From: Spirochaetia bacterium
GTDB taxonomy: Bacteria; Spirochaetota; Spirochaetia; Treponematales; Breznakiellaceae
Length of the DNA stretch: 5,833 nt
Direction: 5' to 3'
Assembly: GCA_025997615.1 (NCBI GenBank)
Contig: BNUV01000122.1
Location: forward strand, 1-5,833
Shown here: positions 1 to 4,976 of the stretch, piece after piece
Layout of the letters: the number at the start of each line of letters is the position of its first letter
How positions within the stretch are numbered: the first letter of the stretch is position 1
Translations under genes and position numbers: made by a program
The notes under the pieces: generated by a model
What the model saw: only the letters and a program-made list of their open reading frames with translations
Database searches by the model: none
Told to the model about the DNA's origin: nothing

Positions 1-887
1 TTATCGCCGGATCAATCAACAAATTATTGGGGCTTACTCTTGGAAAAGGATTGACTATTGTCATTCTTTTATTTATCGGTGCAATATTTACCGTCGCAGT
101 CCTTTGGGGCATGAAATTTATAGAGAAATTAGCTATAATCTGTGTCATCCTTTTTGCTGCTCTGTTCCTCTATGTGTTTTTTACCGGGCCGACCCAATTT
201 ATTATTGAAAGCGGTATTTCTGGTATTGGCAACATGGTCCAGAATTTTATCGGCATGGCGACTTGGACTGATCCGTTACGTGTTACCGGCGATGGAGTTT
301 CCGGGTTTCCTCAAGACTGGACTATTTTTTATTGGGCTTACTGGATTGCTTGGTTTGTGGCCACGCCATTTTTTATCGCTAAAATAAGCGAAGGTCGAAC
401 AATCAGGCAGATGATATTTGGCGCCTTTTTTTATGGTATAGCCGGGACTTTTACTTCTTTTGTAGTGTTCAGTAACTTTGGCCTCTACCAGCAGGTGTCT
501 GGCAATGTAGACACGGTAGCAATGCTTAAAATCGGGGCTTCGCCCGCAGATATAATCCTGAGATTATTTGATCATCTGCCATATACTGAGTTTGTTTTGA
601 TTCTCCTGGTTTTGGCGATGGTAGCTTTCTATGCCAGTACTTTCGACGCAATAACTTTAGTGGTAGCTGGTTTTTCCAGAAAGGAACTTAAGCAGGACGA
701 ACAACCGGAAAAGAGTCTCCGCATATTCTGGGCACTTGTTTTCATTATTTTGCCGATCTCACTTATTTGGTCGGAAAGCACTTTGGGTATGTTACAGACA
801 ATTTCGATTTTAGCCGCATTTCCACTCTCAATTATTATACTATTAATTGTCTTTAGCTTCGTAAAGGAGATCAAAAATTCAAATTGA
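1..887 (+). CDS. BCCT-family (betaine/choline/carnitine) transporter, 5'-truncated by the window edge
   Basis: This is the C-terminal part (about 295 codons) of an inner-membrane secondary transporter of the BCCT family, whose members are usually 500 or more residues long. The frame (first whole codon at 3) is open to the left edge, so the TTG at 27 is an internal leucine and not the start. The family hallmark is at 318-353, where an aromatic stretch reads W-T-I-F-Y-W-A-Y-W-I-A-W. It is followed by the conserved loop F-I-A-K-I-S-E-G-R-T-I-R-Q. A GPT motif follows an earlier membrane helix (about 187-195). About six further hydrophobic helices correspond to family helices 7-12, and the protein ends shortly after the last one (F-V-K-E-I-K-N-S-N), without the long regulatory tail of BetP. 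Likely substrates are quaternary ammonium compounds; the exact one cannot be read. As I remember BetP, the second Trp of its W-A-W-W box is Tyr here. The next gene, licD, starts 23 bases downstream. Confidence 0.9.
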   Translation, partial: IAGSINKLLGLTLGKGLTIVILLFIGAIFTVAVLWGMKFIEKLAIICVILFAALFLYVFFTGPTQFIIESGISGIGNMVQNFIGMATWTDPLRVTGDGVSGFPQDWTIFYWAYWIAWFVATPFFIAKISEGRTIRQMIFGAFFYGIAGTFTSFVVFSNFGLYQQVSGNVDTVAMLKIGASPADIILRLFDHLPYTEFVLILLVLAMVAFYASTFDAITLVVAGFSRKELKQDEQPEKSLRIFWALVFIILPISLIWSESTLGMLQTISILAAFPLSIIILLIVFSFVKEIKNSN

Positions 888-901
888 ATGACAATTGAAT
901 G
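882..901 (+). repeat. Short tandem direct repeat AATTGAATG at the transporter stop codon
   Basis: The 9-mer AATTGAATG occurs at 882-890 and again at 893-901, an 11-base period, straddling the TGA stop (885-887) of the transporter and running into the licD leader. The first copy also forms a small inverted repeat, ATTCAA-A-TTGAAT (877-889). It is short and may be chance in AT-rich DNA. A replication-slippage duplication or a small operator are other options. Confidence 0.3.
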
Positions 902-910
902 TAGTTTTCT

Positions 911-1699
911 ATGCGGGAATTAACATCAGCCGAGCTTAAAGCGCTTCTCCTGGAAATACTTATTTTCATCGATAAGTTTTGCCAAGAAAATAATATTCAA
1001 TATTCGCTTGATGGCGGTACATTAATTGGAGCAGTACGTCATAAAGGATTTATTCCATGGGATGATGATATTGATATAATGATGCTTCGCCATGACTACG
1101 AAAAATTTATAAAATTATTTAACAATCAATCAGGAATATATAAAATTCAATGTTACGAAACAGATAAAAGCACGGAATTTTTATTCGCAAAAGTTTATGA
1201 TACGAGGACAATATTATATGAATATGGCGTTGACAATGGATTTGGCATAGCTGTAGATATTTTTCCTGTTGATGGATTTAATATTAAAAAGAATATATAT
1301 AATTATAGTAAAAAGATTAAGATTATACGCGGATTATTGCTTATAAAAAAATATGGTCAGAAAAGAGATAAATTCAACCATTTTGTATATCGTCTTATCA
1401 AGTTTTTTATTAAACCTGTTTCAATTAAAACAGTTGGCGCACTGAGTAGAAATTTAATTAAGAAATATAAATGTACCGATTCATTTTATGTATGTCAATT
1501 ATGTGGTTACGAACCGGAAAAACAAATATATCCTGTGAGTCTTTTCAAAAAACATAGAAACATTGAATTTGAAGGATATTATTTCAAAGCCATTCAAAAT
1601 TATGATATATACTTATCAAGTTTGTATGATGATTATATGAAGTTACCTCCCATGGAAGAACAGGCCGCAAAACATTTTGCTCAAGGTTTCTTGAGATAG
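911..1699 (+). CDS. LicD-family phosphotransferase (phosphocholine or related phosphodiester transfer to surface glycan)
   Basis: A 262-residue cytoplasmic protein with the full LicD signature. Residues 35-56 contain G-G-T-L-I-G-A-V-R-H-K-G-F-I-P-W-D-D-D-I-D-I, the nucleotidyltransferase-like core whose acidic residues (D51-D53, D55) are expected to bind metal. V-D-I-F-P-V-D-G follows at 115-122, and the family C-terminal block Y-D-I-Y-L-S-S-L-Y-D-D-Y-M-K-L-P-P is at 231-247. Family members such as Haemophilus and pneumococcal LicD transfer phosphocholine from CDP-choline to lipopolysaccharide or teichoic acid; related members move other phospho-groups. The start is chosen because the N-terminal M-R-E-L-T-x-x-E-L-K matches the usual LicD beginning. 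I see no good Shine-Dalgarno sequence ahead of it, so coupling to the transporter 23 bases upstream is possible. It is the most AT-rich gene in the window (9/60 G+C at 1261-1320), suggesting a separate or foreign origin. The family call is firm; the substrate is not known. No choline kinase or cytidylyltransferase is in view. Confidence 0.92.
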   Translation: MRELTSAELKALLLEILIFIDKFCQENNIQYSLDGGTLIGAVRHKGFIPWDDDIDIMMLRHDYEKFIKLFNNQSGIYKIQCYETDKSTEFLFAKVYDTRTILYEYGVDNGFGIAVDIFPVDGFNIKKNIYNYSKKIKIIRGLLLIKKYGQKRDKFNHFVYRLIKFFIKPVSIKTVGALSRNLIKKYKCTDSFYVCQLCGYEPEKQIYPVSLFKKHRNIEFEGYYFKAIQNYDIYLSSLYDDYMKLPPMEEQAAKHFAQGFLR

Positions 1700-1732
1700 A
1701 TATTCTTTTCTACTAGGAATCGCTTAATTATA

Positions 1733-2443
1733 ATGCATACTATTTTCAACTTGCCCATCTATATTGATGGTGAAAAAAAACTTTTAGAATATATAAAGTA
1801 CAATACGGGGAAAATCCATATCATATCCGGTAATGCAGAAGTTTTAAAATATTCCTTGCAGGATAAAACGGCATATGAATTATTTGCCGCTAAAGAAAAT
1901 ATCATCATCCCTGATGGTATAAGCGTCTATCGCCCCATAAAGAAAAAGGTGAAAACTGCGCAAAAAATAGCGGGTATAGATTTTATGCAACTGTTGCTGG
2001 ATGCGTATCAAAATACGGATAAAAAGGTGTATTTTCTGGGGGCAAGGGAAGCCGTCATATATACACTGATACCGATTATCAAACAAAAATATCCTAACTT
2101 GAATATTGCAGGCTACCATCATGGATATTTTAACATCAATGACTGCGCTGATATTATTGAGGATATAACACAATCTAAGGCCAACATATTATTTGTTGCG
2201 CTAGGCACACCCAATCAAGAAAATTTTATTTTCAAATACATGAATGAATTACCTTGTATGCTTTTTATGGGGGTTGGCGGTTCGTTCGATGTGTTGTCTG
2301 GGACTATCAGGCGCGCGCCGGAATGGATGTGTCGACTCGGCATTGAATGGCTGCACCGGCTGTTCAAAGATCCTTCAAAAATCGGCAGAATGTGGAACAA
2401 TATAGTGTTTACCTTAAAAGCATATCACGGAGTGAGTACATGA
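1733..2443 (+). CDS. TagA/WecG/CpsF-family (GT26) glycosyltransferase, probable N-acetylmannosaminyltransferase
   Basis: A 236-residue enzyme of the family that adds a ManNAc-type sugar to a GlcNAc-diphosphate-polyprenol carrier at the inner face of the membrane. Family marks are S-G-N-A-E at 32-36 (where TagA has T-x-N), I-P-D-G-I at 60-64 (D61 matches the proposed catalytic base of TagA), F-L-G-A-R at 101-105 and L-F-V-A-L-G-T-P-N-Q-E at 153-163. G-V-G-G-S-F-D-V-L-S-G is at 180-190, followed by R-A-P-E-W-M-C-R-L-G-I-E-W-L-H-R-L at 194-210, the basic C-terminal piece thought to contact the membrane-bound acceptor. The length is normal. An AGGAA at 1715-1719 lies 13 bases before the ATG, which is long for a ribosome site. 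Its stop overlaps the start of the UDP-GlcNAc 2-epimerase by 4 bases, which favours a UDP-ManNAc donor (TagA-like). A WecG-type use of UDP-ManNAcA would also need a dehydrogenase, and none is seen here. Confidence 0.9.
   Translation: MHTIFNLPIYIDGEKKLLEYIKYNTGKIHIISGNAEVLKYSLQDKTAYELFAAKENIIIPDGISVYRPIKKKVKTAQKIAGIDFMQLLLDAYQNTDKKVYFLGAREAVIYTLIPIIKQKYPNLNIAGYHHGYFNINDCADIIEDITQSKANILFVALGTPNQENFIFKYMNELPCMLFMGVGGSFDVLSGTIRRAPEWMCRLGIEWLHRLFKDPSKIGRMWNNIVFTLKAYHGVST
2429..2432 (+). promoter_or_regulatory. Ribosome binding site of the UDP-GlcNAc 2-epimerase
   Basis: GGAG lies 7 bases before the ATG at 2440, inside the end of the upstream glycosyltransferase gene. It fixes the epimerase start at 2440 rather than at the in-frame ATG at 2347. 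Together with the ATGA stop/start overlap it points to translational coupling. Confidence 0.75.
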
Positions 2444-3567
2444 AAAAGACTAGGATTTTAACTATTTACGGTACCCGGCCCGAAGCAATAAAAATGGCTC
2501 CACTCATTAAAGAGTTTCAGAAGCATACCGATTGTTTTGATGTTCAGGTTTGTCTTACCGGACAGCACCGTCAAATGCTCGATCAAATAAACACTTTTTT
2601 CGGAATAAAGGGTGATTACGATCTTAATCTCATGTCTCCTAATCAAACACTCTTTGATATTACCGCCCGTTGTTTAATCGGTTTGAAGGATGTTTTAGAG
2701 AAAGCGGTTCCTGATTTGGTATTTGTGCAGGGTGATACAACCTCGGTCATGGCTGGAGCTTTAGCTGGTTTTTACCGGCAAATCCCTGTTGCACATCTTG
2801 AAGCGGGACTGCGGAGCGGTAATAAATACTCTCCCTATCCTGAGGAAATAAATCGCATTATTACCGGGCATATTGCAGACTATCATTTCGCGCCCACAAA
2901 AAGGGCGGTTGAAAATTTAAAAAATGAAGGTGTAACAAATAATGTATATATGGTCGGCAATACTGTAATTGACGCGTTACATTTAGGATTGGATATAATC
3001 AAATGTGAAGATGAAAATAAATATAGGGCATTTTTCCCGTTCATGGATTTTTCCAAACGGACAATTCTGATGACTGGGCATCGCCGTGAAAGCTTTGGTG
3101 ATGGTTTTGAAAATATCTGTAAAGCTGTCGTATATATTGCCGGAAAATATCCAGATATACAATTTGTTTATCCCATGCATTTCAATCCCAATGTCCGCGA
3201 ACCGGTTAATCGTATTTTAAAGGATATGGATAATGTATTTCTTATTGAACCCCTGGATTATCCCTATCTCTTATGGCTCATGGAAAAGTCATATTTTGTC
3301 CTGACTGATTCCGGGGGTATCCAGGAAGAAGCGCCAGCCCTGGGTAAACCGGTACTGGTAATGCGGGATGTAACTGAACGGCAGGAAGGAGTTGATGCCG
3401 GTACGGCTAAACTTGTCGGTACTCAATATAATAGTCTTGTTTCTGCAATTGAAGAATTGCTTGATAATAAACAAATATATTCAGATATGGCAAATGCGGT
3501 TAATCCCTATGGGGACGGCACTACGGGTAAACAGATTGTAGAAATTATAAAAAGAACAATATCATAA
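2440..3567 (+). CDS. wecB: UDP-N-acetylglucosamine 2-epimerase, non-hydrolysing (WecB/MnaA)
   Basis: A 375-residue cytosolic GT-B-fold enzyme that interconverts UDP-GlcNAc and UDP-ManNAc. Visible motifs are I-Y-G-T-R-P-E-A-I-K-M-A-P-L at 9-22, T-G-Q-H-R-Q-M-L at 40-47 (the glutamines match the allosteric UDP-GlcNAc site of bacterial enzymes) and Q-G-D-T-T at 97-101. H-L-E-A-G-L-R-S is at 119-126, P-E-E-I-N-R at 134-139, G-N-T-V-I-D at 173-178 and T-G-H-R-R-E-S-F-G at 212-220. D-S-G-G-I-Q-E-E-A-P is at 290-299 and T-E-R-Q-E at 312-316. D99, E121, E135/E136 and H214 correspond to the acidic and histidine catalytic set described for E. coli WecB. The start at 2440 gives the normal family length and has a ribosome site. 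It overlaps the upstream glycosyltransferase by 4 bases (ATGA), and its product is that enzyme's likely donor sugar. Its TAA stop coincides with the beginning of a glycosyltransferase relic in the third codon position frame. Confidence 0.96.
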   Translation: MKKTRILTIYGTRPEAIKMAPLIKEFQKHTDCFDVQVCLTGQHRQMLDQINTFFGIKGDYDLNLMSPNQTLFDITARCLIGLKDVLEKAVPDLVFVQGDTTSVMAGALAGFYRQIPVAHLEAGLRSGNKYSPYPEEINRIITGHIADYHFAPTKRAVENLKNEGVTNNVYMVGNTVIDALHLGLDIIKCEDENKYRAFFPFMDFSKRTILMTGHRRESFGDGFENICKAVVYIAGKYPDIQFVYPMHFNPNVREPVNRILKDMDNVFLIEPLDYPYLLWLMEKSYFVLTDSGGIQEEAPALGKPVLVMRDVTERQEGVDAGTAKLVGTQYNSLVSAIEELLDNKQIYSDMANAVNPYGDGTTGKQIVEIIKRTIS

Positions 3568-3725
3568 TTTTTGTAGGATTCGGCGTGCCTAAACAGGAAT
3601 GTCGGATGGATGATCATTTAGCCATTCTTTCAGAAATCAGTATGAGATACGCGATTGGTTGCGGTGGCACATTTGATTTTGTCTCCAACAGAATTAAGCG
3701 TATGCTGAAAAGTTACGAGTTGTAG
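3558..3725 (+). pseudogene. Relic of a second TagA/WecG/CpsF-family glycosyltransferase (internal fragment)
   Basis: Read in the frame that starts at 3558, this stretch gives about 55 residues to a TAG at 3723. It contains I-I-F-V-G-F-G-V-P-K-Q-E (about 3561-3599) and, further on, G-C-G-G-T-F-D-F-V-S-N-R-I-K-R (about 3657-3701). These match the family motifs L-F-V-A-L-G-T-P-N-Q-E and G-V-G-G-S-F-D-V-L-S-G-T-I-R-R in the intact enzyme at 1733-2443, in the same order and at nearly the same spacing (21 rather than 18 residues between Q-E and G-G). The R-A-P-E-W-M...E-W-L-H-R-L C-terminus that should follow is lost, and everything before the F-V-G motif is absent because the epimerase lies there. 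The residues differ too much for a recent copy of the neighbour; I read it as the remnant of another family member. A 39-residue ORF from the ATG at 3606 exists but is unlikely to be functional. Confidence 0.8.
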
Positions 3726-3748
3726 CCTCACCCCTTCTCTGTCTTCCC

Positions 3749-3786
3749 AAAGCCCTGTCCGCAACGCCGGACAGGGCTTTTTTTTT
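3749..3786 (+). terminator. Strong Rho-independent terminator closing the + strand cassette
   Basis: A perfect 13-bp stem (3749-3761 with 3768-3780: AAAGCCCTGTCCG / CGGACAGGGCTTT) has a 6-base loop (CAACGC) and is followed by six more T (3781-3786). It lies 23 bases past the end of the glycosyltransferase relic and 3 bases before the 3' end of convergent hflX. The T-tract exists only for + strand transcription. From the hflX side the hairpin is present but is followed by TGGGAAG on the - strand, so it should terminate hflX transcripts poorly if at all. Confidence 0.92.
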
Positions 3787-3789
3787 CGC

Positions 3790-4935
3790 CTATTTCCCGC
3801 CTCCAAACAGCAGCTCATCTGCCACCCGTACCAATTCGGCCAGGCCGCGGCGGTCTGTGGTCGGGATGGGGATGCCGGGGATTATGCGGCCCGGGGAGGG
3901 TTCCTCGGCGTATTTTTTTTGGCAGGCGGCTATGTCAGCGGCGGCGTCCAGACGGTCGATTTTGTTTAGGGCGGTGATGCGGGGGATGGCCTCGGCGCCC
4001 AGGTCCCGGAGGACGGACAGGGTTGTTTGGTAGTACTGATCCGCATCGGCGTCGGAGATGTCCAGTACCTGGATAAGCAGGTCCGCCCGGTTGGCTTCTT
4101 CCAGCGTGCCCCGAAAAGCCTCGACCAGGGTGTGGGGCAGACGGCGGATAAAGCCCACGGTGTCTACCATCACCAGATTATTTCCGGCGGGGGTTCTGAA
4201 GCGGCGGGTTTCGGTGTCCAGGGTGGCAAAGAGCTTGTCCTCCACCAATGCGGCGGCCCCGGTAAGGGCGTTTAACAGGGAAGATTTTCCGGCGTTGGTG
4301 TAACCCACCAGGGCGCAGAGGGGGATTTCCTGCTTTTCCCGTTGTTTCCGCTGAACATCCCGTTGTTTGCGGACTTCCACCAGCTCCTTTTCCAGCCGGT
4401 TGATACGCTTTTCCAGTTGGCGGCGGTCGGTTTCCAGCCGTGTTTCCCCCGAGCCCCGGGTACCGTAACGGCCCCCCCGCTGGCGGGAAAGATCGATGTA
4501 TTTATGGGCCAGCCGGGGCAGGGAGTAGCGGAGTTCCGCCAGTTTTACCTGTAGTTCCGCCTCGCGGGTTCTGGCCCTATCCGCAAAAATTCTGATGATA
4601 AGCTCCTGCCGATCCACCGCCGGAATATCACCCAGTTCTTCCCAGTTCCGCTGCTGGGATGGGCTCAACTCCCGGTCAAAAACCAGACAATCCGCCTCCA
4701 ACTCCCGGGCTTTTTCGGTCAACTCCGCCGCTTTTCCGGTGCCCATGCCGAATTTGGCGTTATTTTCACGGATGTGGACCGTTTCTCCCCCGGTAATCTC
4801 CAAACCAAGGGCGGCACAGAGGCTCTCCAGCTCCCGAAACAGGGAATCGGCCTCCACGGAGCGGGTTTTGTGGTCCCGAATTCCTATCAAAAATACCTTT
4901 TTCGGCCTTTCTTCTGTTTCATGCAGTGTTTTCAT
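3790..4935 (-). CDS. hflX: GTPase HflX, ribosome-associated
   Basis: A 381-residue translational GTPase of the Obg-HflX class. Family members bind the large ribosomal subunit and split stalled or heat-damaged ribosomes. The N-terminal domain (about 1-130) has G-M-G-T-G-K at 63-68 and D-R-E-L-S-P-S-Q-Q-R-N-W at 87-98. It is followed by the HflX glycine-rich segment R-G-G-R-Y-G-T-R-G-S-G-E-T-R-L-E-T-D-R-R at 153-172 and a charged coiled-coil helix at about 173-203. The GTPase domain shows G1 G-Y-T-N-A-G-K-S-S at 211-219, switch I with T238, G3 D-T-V-G-F at 258-262 and G4 N-K-I-D at 324-327. The usual G5 serine-alanine is replaced by P-I-P-T-T-D-R-R-G at 357-364, which is atypical. The protein lacks the C-terminal extension of the longer enterobacterial form. 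The start is secure: an in-frame TAA (4960-4962 on the + strand) lies nine codons upstream with no other ATG, GTG or TTG between. It is much richer in G+C than the genes to its left. Confidence 0.95.
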   Translation of the reverse strand: MKTLHETEERPKKVFLIGIRDHKTRSVEADSLFRELESLCAALGLEITGGETVHIRENNAKFGMGTGKAAELTEKARELEADCLVFDRELSPSQQRNWEELGDIPAVDRQELIIRIFADRARTREAELQVKLAELRYSLPRLAHKYIDLSRQRGGRYGTRGSGETRLETDRRQLEKRINRLEKELVEVRKQRDVQRKQREKQEIPLCALVGYTNAGKSSLLNALTGAAALVEDKLFATLDTETRRFRTPAGNNLVMVDTVGFIRRLPHTLVEAFRGTLEEANRADLLIQVLDISDADADQYYQTTLSVLRDLGAEAIPRITALNKIDRLDAAADIAACQKKYAEEPSPGRIIPGIPIPTTDRRGLAELVRVADELLFGGGK

Positions 4936-4976
4936 CTTTATTGTTCTACCATAAATATGTTATACTTAACAGCAAC
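4936..4976. promoter_or_regulatory. Divergent promoter region between hflX and the sensor-like gene
   Basis: These 41 AT-rich bases must hold the start signals for two outward-facing genes. For the + strand, TATACT at 4961-4966 is a near-consensus -10. The -35 candidates are poor (TTATTG at 4938-4943 with a 17-base gap, or TTGTTC at 4941-4946 with a 14-base gap). Transcription from this -10 would begin at about 4973-4975, only 2-4 bases before the GTG start. For the - strand, TTGCTG (complement of 4970-4975) and TATGGT (complement of 4948-4953) are separated by 16 bases and could serve hflX. Neither gene has a clear Shine-Dalgarno sequence here. The existence of a divergent region follows from the gene layout; the individual boxes are guesses. 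Confidence 0.45.

Noticed and set aside
27..29. TTG at 27 as the start of the transporter gene.
   Set aside because: The frame is open to the window edge, and the protein begins in the middle of a BCCT transporter, so the true start is outside the window.
2347..2439. In-frame upstream extension of the epimerase from an ATG at 2347.
   Set aside because: The extra 31 residues have no family similarity and lie inside the preceding glycosyltransferase gene. The ATG at 2440 has a ribosome site and gives the normal N-terminus and length.
3749..3786. The terminator hairpin as a bidirectional terminator also serving hflX.
   Set aside because: The T-tract is present only for + strand transcription. 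On the - strand the hairpin is followed by TGGGAAG.
3630..3818. A - strand ORF of 62 codons over the relic and terminator.
   Set aside because: It reads through a perfect terminator hairpin and opposite the glycosyltransferase relic, and its translation is not protein-like.
4027..4303. Two overlapping + strand ORFs opposite hflX.
   Set aside because: They are shadows of a GC-rich gene. The opposite strand encodes all HflX motifs, and these frames show no recognisable domain.
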